In this document: positions 10,621 through 23,791 of the stretch, piece by piece
How the letters are laid out: each line of letters opens with the position of its first letter
Position numbering within the stretch: position 1 is the stretch's first letter
Source of the DNA: Sphagnum compactum
Lineage: Eukaryota; Bryophyta; Sphagnopsida; Sphagnales
Assembly: GCA_965153455.1 (NCBI GenBank)
Contig: OZ234496.1
Span: 9,261,863 to 9,325,862, forward strand
Reading direction: 5' to 3'
DNA: 64,000 nucleotides
The notes under the pieces: model-generated
What the model was told of the DNA's origin: nothing
Database searches by the model: none
What the model saw: the letters and a program-made list of their open reading frames with translations, nothing else
Position numbers and translations under genes: made by a program

Positions 10621-13600
10621 GTCTTCAGGGGGTGAACATCTACAAGCTGCTCATTTAACCATTGATAACTACTATTTATTATTCATTGTGGCATGGTTTC
10701 TGTAATCACTTATGTATAGGAGAAGGGATCACCCTAGACCACAAAGCTGGTAAGCTGAGTGGAGGGTAATAAAAATTTGGAAACATTGAAAAAAAAAAAA
10801 ATTCATGTGTAAGAACATTGTTAATTTAAAAGCTTTGAGATAGATATCCTTTTGAGTTTTTGGGTGTCGTCACAATAACATGACCCACTTCAAGCATAAT
10901 CAATGCTCATTCAAACATTTTTTTGAATTGATAAATTAATATAATGTTAAAAATGTGTGATATGTTCTTATAATAATGTTTGAAATAAAATATTATAAAA
11001 TCATGATAAATTTAAATTAATATAATGAGTATAAAATATCCAAAAGCACTTGTTTAGGACTATAACCAATATTTGAAAACATAATTTAAATAATGGAACA
11101 AATGCAAAAAACACAAATCAATCAATCCTAGTTTGCTACATCAAACTATTTAGAGTCACTCAAAATTACAAATTCTAGACAAAAGAAGCAAGTGTGAGTC
11201 ATATTACCATGTTTACACCTTCTTATGCATTACATAAGGCCCCATAGCCAAGGAATGTGAAGATATAAGAACATCTTCACTGCAATGTGCAGTAAACACC
11301 CTTGCAACAACAATTTGGTGGTGTTGAGGTTAAAAGTGTCAATGTAGCAATTGCTGCGACATCTGCATGACCAAAAATTAGCTAGCCCCATAATTGAAAC
11401 TTTTGAGACCAACAACAATGTGCAAAATAGCATTATCACCAAAAGGCCTGGTATTGTGTAAAGAAAGAATTTTTGTTTATTTGTTTGCTTCTTATTTGGT
11501 TACTTGTTGTGTGGCTTGTGTTTGTTTTGCTCTTCTTTTTTTCATCGCACTCATGGCACTTGTGTTTTGCAATTCTAATGCGACCCTTGTTCTAACATAA
11601 TCATTCCAAAGAATTTGACATCAAACTTCATAGTTGTGGTCAAGGCTCTTGGTCATGGTTGGAGCGTGTGGTTTGCCCACCCAAGGGTGGACTATTGAGT
11701 GGCATTGGCCCTTTGTAGAATCAACCTTAGTATAAAACTATTAGCTCTTGAAAACTCGACTGTAAAAAAAGAAGTCAAAGAACAAGCAAGGTTCAAACCC
11801 TATTGTGGATAGATGAGACTCACATGCAGTTGCATTTTTGTGACATGCTAAGCAATGCCTTCATGAAACTAGAAGTTTGGACATTGGGAATTCAATCCAA
11901 AGCTGAACTAGAACTGAAATCGAAAAACATTCTTGAAAACCCATACTGAGCACCTCCATATTCACTTTCATGCAATAACTTATCCATGAAATGCAATTGA
12001 TATCATTTGAGCTTTCTAGGATGATCTAAGATATTATAGTCACATTATAGTATATTTTATGAATGACAAAATAGACAACACAAGTAATGCGCTAGAACCC
12101 CATCTGTGAGTATAGGGGGAGATTGCAAGGTTGACATTGTATATCAAAATGTTAATGTTTGTGCACCTTATATAAAATCTCTAAGCAAAATTACAGAATG
12201 TTCCAGTTTCTTGTTAAAAGCTCACAATTTGCATGCCAATTACCTGCAGTATGGAAGTATTAGTTCAATAAGGCAACTTTCATAAATAATTCACCACACC
12301 AATTTGAACAATCTCATTTGTCAACATTTTTCTCTTGCACCTAGGCACAAACCTATATGAGACTCTCACAACATTAAAGTGTATGTTTAGTGAAATAAAC
12401 TCATCAATACAATTCTAGGCTTTCATTCTATTAATCTGATTGGTCATATAGGCTTCTTTCTCATCCCTAGCACAAGCCTATTCCATGGACCACTATATAT
12501 TTTGTGTATATTTTCTACCCTAATAAAATAATGATGGCAATTTTTCATTTCTTATCCAATTTTTTTTCCCCAAAGCATTCAACTTGAAGTCCTATATAAT
12601 TCCACCAAGTCAGATTTTCAAAATTCTAATGTTTGCATGACTTTTAAACACGTGTGTACGAGAGTTGGTGTATTTTTTGGATTGGGACTATTTTAGTCAA
12701 ATGTCAATTAAGCATTAAGACTGAGTCTTTGAAAGATAGAGGATTAAATCTCATCCACATTACATTTTCTTATCACAAGACCAAGTTGAATTAGTGTGAA
12801 AAGGATTATCATCTCCTCAATTATCTCTTGAATGAGTTTTTTTTTCAATCTTTCTAATGGAATCTGGTTATTTTATTTTTTTTTCATAGTTTTATTTTGA
12901 ATGCCTAACTTCTATCAAGTCCTTCAGTATCATTTGGCAAGCATCCATGGTTTAAACTCATTGGATTTGAGGTTTGAACTCATTGAATCAAGTTTAGGAA
13001 GCAAAAGAGATTTGAAATCTGTAGTTTGTAGAGAGGTCATTACTTTAAGCATGGGAATATTGTGTGATTTTTTGCAATTTGAAAAAAAAAAATTGGTGCA
13101 AATTTTGCATTATTTTTTCTGAAATATCAAACTCAAATGTTGAAATCGGTTGTTACGGGTTCTGAATTGTAAAAGACATTGATGCATTCCTCACCACTTG
13201 TGTAAGATCTAGAATCCAAAGTGGACATGTATTTGAAGTGCAAAAGAAACCAATGTAAAATTAACTACTATAAGCTATAGAAACTAAAAACAAAACGATT
13301 CAACGTTGAAAATTTGACGAAGAGGTTAGAATAAGTTTAGATAGTCACCCATTTAAGTTTTCAAAAATCATTAAGTCATATTTGTTCCTATGCACCTCAG
13401 CATGACTGAAGAAAGTCTTTTTTCTATGAAGAAAATGAGGTCGAGATTACCATAGGACAACTAATTAGATTTGCTACAAATCAGCATGGAGCAACCACTT
13501 CCTTGGAGATATGAGCAGACAGTGGATGCACTGATAGCATCTAACAACAATCAAAGGACTTATCCAATCGGAAAAGCAACTTTGACACCAAGAACACCTT

Positions 13601-13900
13601 CTAACACAACATAGCTGGTCTGTTGCAGAAATCAATCACCTGCAGATGTGCCAATAGCACCAAGCAAACAATCAAAGGCCTTACCCAAAGAAGGAAGACA
13701 ACACCAAAACAAGATCATATTTCAATAAAGGATATCTGGTTAGTGTTATCCATTGGTTGTTGCAACTCTCAAAAACTGTCATTTATTCTTTTACATCATG
13801 TTCAACAAGTGAAGACCTATGGAGAAGAACTTTTCTTACCTTACTTTGGAGTGCAAAAATCATGAAAAAGTCTACCATAACATTGATATGTGTCAAACAG
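10620..13900. other. AT-rich gene-free stretch
   Basis: AT-rich sequence with short unrelated frames. I found no domain, transposon protein or clear repeat. Poly-A and poly-T runs occur at 10787-10800 and 12838-12886. Confidence 0.4.
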
Positions 13901-13967
13901 ATTTTTATAAGTGTTAATGGATACGTGGAAATTCATTTTTATAAGTGTTAATGGATACGTGGAAATC
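13901..13967. repeat. 34-bp direct duplication, two copies
   Basis: The string ATTTTTATAAGTGTTAATGG followed by ATACGTGGAAAT occurs at 13901 and again at 13935, end to end. It is a recent, nearly perfect tandem duplication. Confidence 0.85.
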
Positions 13968-13969
13968 AT

Positions 13970-15180
13970 AATGAATGAATATGAATTCGTCAATCATATT
14001 TCCACTAGTATTAACTAATACCAAACTTTGGAGGTATCAATCATGGCGATACTGAAAATTTAATTAAACGAATTGAAGGCATTTGGGAATGTTCCACAAT
14101 GGATGAAATTTGAAAAAGATAACCCCATTTTGCAACAGAAGATATTTGAAAAAGTTATACCATGAATGGAAAGAAAAGTCTTGAGAAATTAGCCCAAGTT
14201 CCCCATGAAGTGGGACAATGGGTGAACCCATCGAAGCTGGGATTGTGGAAAGTGGATGAGAAGGAAAAACTAGTTCAACTTTGCCAATTTCACCCATTCT
14301 CTGAGTTTTCAAAAAATCTAAGGCCCAATTCTGCCAATTAAGATACCTGAAAAAGCTTGCCAAATCGAATTGGCAGGTATGGTCCTTTACATGCAACAAA
14401 AGGACCTGCACATCCAGGACATAGACCTTATGGGACAGTATGGCACAGTATAAACAACAACAATATTCCTGTAACTAAGGGGGAACTTAACAGATTTGTC
14501 TCTTACTGAAGGAAGTGAATTTCAAGCAACACAAATGGAAAATTCAAAAATCAACCAAAACAAAACCAAGGAGCAGTTTGACTGGCAATGATGGCTATGC
14601 ACATGTTCAGAGACCTTCAACAGCAGCATGGTATGGTATTGACAACCTATCATAACATACCCACTGACTTCATCAGCAGCAATGGATGAATGCTCATGTC
14701 AAACATCAGCATAAAGGACACAAAGGAATTTCCTAACTGTATTTTGGAGGGCACCTTAAATCCACAAATTTCCCTCCTAGAAAACAGGAGGTAACTTACA
14801 CCTTTTCCTTAAGAGTAGAATGGAAATTACACATACTTGTAGGCATAGGATCCCTCCAACTCTCAAGGAGCACACATATGAACCTCTCCATCCTACACCT
14901 TGTAATCCACATATTTTTAGGTTTATGATAACATTTGCCTCATGCTTTATGATGTTAAGCCCCAAGGACCAAGATCAACATATGTCTGATGATGTACTTA
15001 AAAATATCCAAGTGTCTTCAGTATGACTGGTAGAATATCATTGTCACAATTGCTCATAATGAAGTTGTGTGTCAGCAGATGATCACATCAAATCTTATGA
15101 ACAAGAATGTATATTCAAATGTGAAGATTTGTGTACCTGTAAATGTATGCCCTCTCTTTCATCAATAAATTTCTCTTGGG
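13970..15180. other. 3' flank of the seven-exon gene, no other gene
   Basis: No recognised gene. On the minus strand, directly after the stop codon at 15181, the frame-free sequence contains a good splice donor (ATTTACAG then GTACAC, about 15136), so the 3' UTR of the neighbouring gene may itself be spliced into this region. A 115-codon minus-strand frame (14064-14411) has no recognisable features. Confidence 0.35.
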
Positions 15181-16862
15181 TTATTGCAAAATCTCTCCTT
15201 GAAAGATGCTTTCTAACTCTTTCTGTGTCAAAAACAGGGAAATTCTGGATGCTGTCAGAGCACCAGTATCACAACTGGAAAAAATCAGAAAATCTGATTG
15301 CTTCAAGCTCCTTTGATTTTCTTTCTTTGACACTGAGAATGAGCTACCATGTACAGTTATCTATCACCTTGCATAATTTCCCTGGTATGACACTCAAAGC
15401 ACATCTTGAATCTTGACTTACAATGCAAAGAACTCTTCCTTCCAGAGTGAGACACTCTACCAGTTGGTCTTTAACCTCCTCATTGAACTGCAACATTTCT
15501 TCTTCATCAGCTCCAGAAACGCCCCAATGTGTATTGCTCCTTGCCTCTGTAAAATTGCAATGTTGTCTCTTATCTTGCAGAGATCGTCTAAGTCCTTGTG
15601 TGCTTGACAATTTCCTCCCCTTTTGAGACAGTTTGTAAGAAGACAAACAGATGTGTACCTTCCCTATCATTGCTGATTCAGCAATCATATGGTTACACAA
15701 TGCAGGTCTCCTGTTGTAGTTGCTGATTCAGAAACGTGCAATTTCTGTACATGATCAAAGACAAGAAACAAATCACAACTGAACAGCAATGCAGATTCAC
15801 CAGATGCAGTTGCCTCTCTCTTCCCTCACATACTGTCCACACTCTGCAGCTTCCCCCTTAAAAATACTTAAAAGTACACAGGATCAGAAAGGCTGTGGCA
15901 TCACAGAAGCAGGTACAAGACTTTGAACACCCTTTCAAGTGCTAATTCCTAAGCAGAAGTTGTGTTGCTCTGGCATTGTCAAGCAACATTTTGGCAGAGT
16001 TGATACTTAACATTTTTCTCTCAGTCTCTGCTACCTTGTGTTACACTTTCTGAGAGTCTGTCAGCTTCTTCTTGCTTCATAGCTTCTAGGGTGTAGGGTT
16101 TACTGATCTCTTGAGACCTTACTTGACCTGTGCTAATTTCACACATTTTTTTCCAGATGCAAACTCCAGCAGTTCAAGCTTTCAGATCTGATGTATCGCT
16201 AGGAGAGAAGCATCTAATATTTCTGCAAAAAAATTCAAACGCTAGCTGATGAAACTGCAATGTTACATTTGCTGAGTGCACAGGTCTCTCAGTTTACACG
16301 AGAAAGTTCATGGAGGCAATGGTATCTTCATCATTTGTCAACCCTAAATGAGTCATGTCCTTCTGAATCATCTTCGTTGCCGCTTCTAGCTTCTCTTTCC
16401 AGCTCTCAATCTCCTTCAATAGAGGTGGCAACGCTTCATTAGCAACGACAAGCCTGTCCTTCAGAGACTGTATCTCCGATGTCCATTTCTCTTCTTCCTC
16501 CCTCTCCTCCGCAGTGAGATTTTCTTCTTCACCTGCTTTGGACACAGAGATAACCCCTTATACTCCCGACAAGAGTCCTAAAATAGTTGAAAGAAAGGAA
16601 GGAGCCTCCATTTGACGGCATTTGCAGCAGCAACAAGAAGAGCGACACAAAGAAGACTCGAAGTTTTTCACTCACCTGCTTCTTCTTCTGTAGTATGGCC
16701 GTTGCTGGAATCACGACGCCTCTTTCCAGGGTTCAGGTCAGCAGCTCGCGAGGTGAAGTAATCAAGCCCCTTCTCTCGGAATGCCGACACTCTGCCGGCG
16801 AGGTTTCTGACTTCCTCCTCGAGATGCAGCAGCTCTACTTCCTCCTCGACTTCTGAAGCCAT
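15181..16862 (-). CDS. Unrecognised 259-aa coiled-coil protein, seven exons
   Basis: Reconstructed on the minus strand from splice signals. Exons: 16862-16676, 16532-16298, 16132-16035, 15843-15801, 15710-15659, 15544-15422 and 15222-15181, joining to 780 nt with every phase matching and one stop (TAA) at the end. Introns are 90-199 bp. Strong junctions are GCAG/GTGAGT after exon 1, CATCTG/GTGAAT after exon 4, GGAAG/GTACAC after exon 5 and CATT/GTAAGT after exon 6. The exon 2 donor and exon 3 acceptor are weak and least certain. The protein begins MASEVEEEVELLHLEEEV. Heptad-like, strongly charged helices occupy about residues 5-30 and 63-125, with a KRRR patch near residue 48. The C-terminal third is less charged and ends KELESIFQGEILQ. 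I do not recognise the family. The acidic coiled coil could suit a complex subunit, but this is inference. If the exon 2/3 junction is wrong, the protein may instead end at 16294 (141 aa). Confidence 0.6.
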
Positions 16863-17040
16863 ATCTTCCCCGACGACGACAACGGCTGACCGCGTGACCT
16901 ACTCGCCTTTCCCGGCTACCTCCAAACCCTAAACCATGTCTTGCATCCTCAGAAAATGCTGCTTCACAACAAAAGCAAGAAACTAAAGAAAGCGCAGCAT
17001 CTACTCGAGGAATTTGGGAAAAAAAAAACAAAACAAAAAA
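16863..17040 (-). promoter_or_regulatory. Putative promoter/leader with telo-box
   Basis: This GC-richer patch lies directly upstream of the minus-strand start codon at 16862. It contains AAACCCTAAACC (16924-16935), a telo-box-type element common in plant promoters of ribosome-biogenesis and cell-cycle genes. The patch ends in A-rich sequence at about 17024-17046. No TATA box is obvious. Confidence 0.45.
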
Positions 17041-17049
17041 AAAAAAACC

Positions 17050-20000
17050 CCTGATTCCTTGTGAAAGAATTTGTGCCAGATTTTTATTTTTTGGGGAATT
17101 TTCAATTTAAAATGTGTTTTCTAGCAAAAATCATTTTGCTTCCAAAGAAAAGGAAGAATGAAAGAGGAAAGATGGGGAAGTAAGTAGTTGCAAGTCCTAA
17201 GTGGTAATAACTCATTGAATATCCATATTTTCAATAATATATCATCACATTATGTTATGTCTTTTTTAATAAACCAAATTTTAATTAAAAAACCAATTCA
17301 TGGTCTATTTATATTTCATACCATTATTTGTATAAATATGGTCTTTTTTACAATTTCTGCATGAATACTGCAAATATATGTTTCTATTGAAATATTGAAT
17401 TTTTGTACATTTGTAATCAAGGTAAATAACATGCCCATATGTTTTTACTTTTGTAATTTCAATCTTTCTTGAGAGGTATTTTATTTTATTTTATTTTATG
17501 TTTTCACATCATAATTTTTTTTTATAAAAAATCTTGGATTCAATGTTATAATTTTCCATCAATAATTGATTCTTAAGTAACATTTGATTTGAATTTGTAA
17601 TGATATTAATTTCATGATTCATCCTTTCTCGTTGTGGAGGGTCAATCTTTACAATATCAAGATTTATTTAAGTTATTAAAAAAAAAATAGTGTTTGGAAT
17701 TATTCTTGCTCGTGATGAAAAATGTCAACTTGGGCTTCATGCTATTACACACTATCAATGACAATCGATGGATGAAAAAAATGAATTGATTTTGTTAAAA
17801 TTAAGTTTCATTCAAATGAATCTTTTTGAATTACATGGTATGAAATTTGAAGTCAATTCAAATCAAATTGTTTAAATTTTTTTGATTTCAAAATACATTG
17901 AATGAAATTCAAATTCAATTCAATTCAATTCAAAATTAAGTGAATTCAATTCAATACAATACTTGGGATGCAAATCGATACAAAATGTACTGAAAATTAC
18001 TTATAATTACAACCTCTAAAAGAGGACAAATTTGGAAAAACACCTCTTTACTTGGGAATCAATGTAAACATATTTTAATTTGGGAACTATCCAAAGAATG
18101 ATAGATCCAAAAGGACAACTTATGGAACCTAAAGTTATCCTACCTAAACTAGTTTTGATGAATTGTTATCATTATAATTATTAATATTTCGGATTCATTT
18201 TCAAATTAAAGCATTTGAGATTTTTTTAATGATACTAAATTCATTTTTCAAACATTTGCAAGTTAGTTTTTATAATGTTTAACATTGAGAATTTTAGCTT
18301 GTGTTAAACACAATGAACTTTGAGCTATGTGACAAAAACTATGGTCAACTATGGCTTAGAATTAAATCCAAATTAGGCAAATAATTTTGAGTAGTGTACA
18401 CCATATGGAATATTGAAAAGAATAAGGAAGATGCAAAATGGATAATAAGCTTTAAAAATAACATTTTGATAATGTGTGGGGTAGAATAATGATATGTTGA
18501 TGTGTGAATAAAATATAAAATTGTGTTGAATCTTCAACTATATCACACAATGTACAACAATTCACACAAACACAATCCACTATTAAGTAAAAAATATGTT
18601 CAAGTTTTGCTAAGCATTAAGTAACATTTAATGAATTCCAACTATTGAATATTTAATTAGTTATATCATGTCAAATATTTATTTTAATATATGTTGAAAT
18701 TTCACATTCCATTCATGAGATGTTCAAATTAACATTTGTGCAATTTTATTTTTAACATCACGAATGTATGTTAACATCGAATATAATTGTTAATCCATTA
18801 CTGAATTATAGTGGTTTTTTTTTAATTCATCCTTTATGTGAAAATTTTCATGTTAATTTTTTTTGTAATGGAAACTAATGCACAATTTTTTAGCATGAGT
18901 TATAATTCTTTAAGATTTCACAAAAAAGTTTTTCACACATTTGCTTCAGAGTTCACACACATGAAAACATTACAATTTGAATGCAATTTTCTTATTAGAT
19001 CTTGTAATTGTGCACACAACACAATTTCAAAATATGTGTTATGTATGACATTGAATAAATGATTCACATTTATATATGGGTATCTTGACACAAGTCACAT
19101 TTGCAACGTGTTTGCACTCATTTGGTAACAAACTTGACTTTTGTTCAAAAGTGGAATGAAAATTGTTTTTTTTAAATAAAATGTAAAAGAGGGTGGGTTG
19201 CATGTTTACATTTTTTTCAACTATAACCTTTGAAGTTGATTGGATCTCATGAATTGTGATTTCAAGAGTTGAAAACAACAACATCAAACTCCAATATTAC
19301 ATCAAATGTTGCACATATGATGTTAAAGAATTTTTGTGAGCAATATCAAATCTACACTTCCAATCTAAATGTTGTGAATTATGAAAGTTTGAGGATTAGT
19401 TGCATCTTTGAGCACATATTTTGCAATGCAATGATGCATTTTTCCATTGCTAGTTTGCAATTGTTGTATAAAAAGTGTCATATAGTTTTCCTAATTGATC
19501 CATGCACTTAATAATCCCTTGTGCTTACCTTAAAACTATTGGACCTTGTCCATGGTGTTAATTGTTGACATTGATTTCATTATGTTGATTTTCAAATAGG
19601 AAGATCAAGAAACATGGGACATGCTAGGACTAAGTCTCATAGACATGCAAGATTTTATTTATGGAATTAACAATTTTTAATTAATTGTTGTAGTTATTTG
19701 TGATAGAATTAACTTGCATGAGCTTTTGTTTTCAATGTATATAGTGGTTTCATTAATGATAATGCAAATTATTCTTTTATTGATTTTATTTGAATTGTTT
19801 CTTCTCTTTGAAAATTCATGAATTGTGTTGTCCCATGTTGAGTTATGGAACATTAATTGCAAAATTACAATGCCAATGGATTTTAAATGATATGGTTTTC
19901 AACTTTCAAGTTTCGATGGTTATCAAGTACTCAAGTTTCAATTTATTTAGTTATGAAAAATTTCAAGTTTTCAAGTTTTAGCTTATTTGGTTATCAACTT

Positions 20001-23000
20001 ATGGTTATCAACTTTCAAACTTCTTTTGTTATTATTTGTTTTCTTGGTTTTGGATTTTCAACTTTTTAACTTATTTAGTTTGTCAAAATATTTGGTCTTC
20101 AAGTTTCCATTTACTTGATTACTAAGTTTTTTGAGTATCAAGTTTTAATTACTGACCTATTGAAGTTGTTTATTTTGTTCGGTTTCAAATTTGGTTGATA
20201 TGTATAAAGTTCATGTGAACTTTACATAATCATGATCTACAATATGAAAACCTCATACATATTATACAAAAACACATCTACAATTACAAAACCATATTGG
20301 TTATTAATAGGTCACCTTCTTGATTGTGCTTGGATTGATATTCCAAGTTCCAAGTAATGGATCGACTGGAGGATGTGTAGAGACTTATTGGCCCAATTAC
20401 CATAAACTTGCACATTGGATGAATGCATGGTTGAATGGTTCACTTTTGGTGTTACAATGGTCATTTTTGTAAGGTGAATTGTGTTTAAATGCTCAATGTG
20501 GTGAATAAACCAATTTTGAATTTGTCGATTAATAATTTATAATACATTAAAATGATGATTATGAAAACATTTGTGAAATCATATTTCAAAAATAATGCAT
20601 TCATTATCAATAGAGAACTTTTGAAATTAAAAAACATGGCCTAGTCAATTGATGCGATTGTTAATAAATTGAAGAATTCACATTAAATTGCACTCCAAAT
20701 TATTTATAATGATTAAGTATGCTTTACATAATGAAATATAAATTCAAGTGTGAAATCTTTTATTAAAAAACTTTAGCCAAATGATGGTTATAGACTTTTG
20801 AAAAGTCAAAATTGTACTTTATTTTCAAAATCCTTTTGAGATGGATTTTTTTTTTTAAAATCAAAATTTTTATGCTTAGTGAACATGCTTTGAAAATCTT
20901 TACATTCACCATCTTTCATGTGGATTTTATGGGTTTTCCTTTTAGAATTCCAAGTGTCATCCACCATAATAGATAACATTAATAACTTTTGATATAAGTT
21001 TTGACCTAGGTTTAGAAGGTTCCATAAGTGGGTGAACATTTGGTAATCAAAAATTACAATATTGAAATCTTTAAAATTAACAACCATGTCCATTTGATCG
21101 CTTTTAAAAAACTTGTTATGAATTTGGATGGAATGTCTATTTACCAAAAATGAACCACTCAACCATACATTTATATTGCTTTGTATTTAAATTACCCAAA
21201 CATGTTTCAAATAAAATTGTGATAAAAATATATTATGGTTTATTTAACATTTTGTGTTCAAATAAAGAGAATGTCACACTAAATATAATCTTCTATAATG
21301 TTAATGTTATAGAGATGGAGCCTTTCATGGACATGCCATCTTGTTGACTAGGTGATTTTTGCCATGACTACCTAGTTTTTCCCAAGCAACATTTAACATC
21401 CACTAGTGATGAATTGATGGCACAACATCTTAATTGCAAGATGGATATGCATCCTAACTATTTTTACAATCAACTTAATCTTTGCTTGTGAAATATATTG
21501 TGAAAAAATAAAGTAAAATGTTAGTATTAATACAAGACAATCTTTCAAAGGTGCAAAAAAAATTCAAATTTCATAATTTACACCAAATTCATGGTCTTTT
21601 GTTTACGCAAAATCCCTAAGGTGTGACATTCCCATTATAAAGGGGACTAGGATGAGACAACACTATGATCCAACCTTTCATTTTTGGAAGCTGGTCACCC
21701 ATGACCTTTATCCACCATAAAGCACTGCCTTGAGTGAATCAGATTTTGCACTAGTACCATGATAAAAACCCCAAGTTTTTTCGGGTTGCATTTAAACATG
21801 ATAGATATCCCGTCCCTAAACTAAATAAGGATCTTTTAAAGTCCTAATTTAACATTTCCTCTACCAATTATTAACTTTAAATGACCTTATTTCTCAAGGA
21901 TGTGAAGCTAGTAGTGTAAGTGCTCATTCACCTTAGCCAACAAGCACAATGTGAAACTTATTGTGAATTTAAAAATATGTAGATTGCGAAGAGTAAGGTG
22001 GAAAAGAAGGTACTTATAGGAGGGATATTACACGTACTATTTAAAAGTGTGAGAAATCTTTTCATTCTTGAGGATTAGTAATATTCATGAATGTGAAGTG
22101 CTCTCCAAATTACCTACAAGGAAATTTCTCCCATTGCTTTATGAGTAAAGACATAAGTTCCTTCTTCAAGTCCAAAAAGGAAATAGATCTTTTTGACAAA
22201 ATTTCTAGCGGCTCAAAAAGTTTATAAAAGAGCACCTTTTGACAATTCCTCCAATTTTCCTTAAGATTCATGACTTTGGATTGTTTTGCATTTCTTGCAA
22301 GTTCATGAAAACTTTATGTTCTTATGATACAAATATGATAAAAATTTGTGATAATATTTTGTATAGGGGAAGGAGAGATTTTGAGTTTGTGAGACTAGAA
22401 GGTTGGTACCAAGGTGAACCAACACCCATGATGGTACCTTCATCTTTTGGAGTGAGGCTTTTTATTGACCATATTAAACCCAAAAATTGTCAGATTTGAG
22501 ACCTTGCATTAGTCTAAACACAAGATATTTGTAATATTCAGAAATAATATAAGACCATGGTACCAATCAATGTTGGCAAGTTCTCAAATTTAGATAAAGT
22601 TCTCAACTTTCTAAATCAGAGGTTCGAAGGTTTCTTAGAACTATCATTGGAATCAAGTCAAGAATGAACTTTTTTTTCAAAATTGAATTAGAAACTAAAT
22701 TAAGAGGTTTTAAACCCTTTTAGACAAGTTTAGGTTCTCTACCTATTAAATTCTATTCACATACCTATTCACCTCTCCTATTCATTAGATGAGGTGCCTC
22801 TCAAGTTCAATTTTTTTTCCCACAATGAGCCAATTTGATTGGCCCATCACTCAAAAAGAAAAATGAAACTATGGAGGCTCCCAAATAAAAAAAGGTTCTA
22901 TTTTGAAGTGTAGAGTTCTTCCCCTTTGGCCTATCTACATAGGTGAAAGGAGGACAACATTTGCTAAAGCAAATGGGATAAAATCGAGGTGCTATTATTG

Positions 23001-23550
23001 GGAACTCTTTGAGGAACATGTCAGGAACTTGGGAACTCTTTGCTTTGACCACCCCTCCCTCCCCAAAAAGGGGGGAAAAAAAAAAAAAAAACCTTGCATG
23101 GAAAGTTGAGGCTCCACTCTCCACACCAAACACAACTTGACAAAAAACACTCCCCACTCCCCCACAAGACAAAAAAGGGAGGGTCCCTTCACTCCATGAA
23201 GCCACTTCTCATTGGTTGCATGGAAATTCTATTGGCTGCGATTATTTTTGGCCTTGATGAATAGCCCTTCCTAAGAACACTCTAACTATCAAACAAAGTT
23301 CAGGTTCTCTATATATAAACAGAGTTACATTTCAAAAACCATAAAGCTTGGCCTTACATTTTATACAAGTTATTGCATTTGATTGATTGGTTGCACATAA
23401 TTAATTATTATATAAATCATTATCTTGAATTATGTGTACTAGTTGAACAAATACATTTAAAAATAAATAAAAAATTGTGTGTGATGGAGATGAAAGTAGG
23501 ACCCTTGTCATGAGCTGCTAGACTGACTTGAAATTCTTTTGTGAAAATGA
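17050..23550. other. Long AT-rich gene-free region
   Basis: About 6.5 kb of very AT-rich DNA. It has low-complexity stretches such as TTTTATTTTA at 17475-17500, AATTC-repeats at 17900-17960 and repeated AAGTTT/CAAGTTTCAA words at 19900-20150. Open frames (up to 132 codons, at 22807-23205 minus) contain homopolymer-coded runs and no recognisable domain. I see no gene. Older transposon remains may be hidden, but I cannot support any. Confidence 0.4.
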
Positions 23551-23559
23551 ATAATAAAA

Positions 23560-23783
23560 GGAAATTTTTAAATTCACACCTTTTTTGGTTAAATTCACAC
23601 CCTTCCTGTTCGTAGTTGTTGCTGAGATCTTCGATCAGCTCTTGCCGCGTCGCGAACTCCATCTCCTATTGCGTTGCGCGTACTGTTTACAGGGGGGTGG
23701 GACAGACACACTCAAATTTAATCTGCATATAATCGGACGCGCGTGTGAATTTAACCAAAAAAGGTGTGAATTTAAAATTTTCC
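23560..23783. mobile_element. Complete 224-bp MITE with 41-bp TIRs and 8-bp TSD
   Basis: The first 41 bp (23560-23600, starting GGAAATTTTTAAATTCACAC) and the reverse complement of the last 41 bp (23743-23783) differ at only one position. The element is bounded by the direct repeat TAATAAAA at 23552-23559 and 23784-23791. The 8-bp duplication points to a hAT-type non-autonomous element, although other superfamilies cannot be excluded. Each arm itself contains the word AAATTCACAC twice. The core (23601-23742) is much more GC-rich than the surroundings and has no coding frame. Intact ends and duplication imply a fairly recent insertion, about 0.9 kb upstream of the GT92 start codon. Confidence 0.85.
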
Positions 23784-23791
23784 TAATAAAA

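Noticed and set aside
22807-23205. 132-codon minus-strand frame
   Set aside because: Phe and Leu runs come from homopolymers (A-run at 23077-23091). No domain or conserved blocks.
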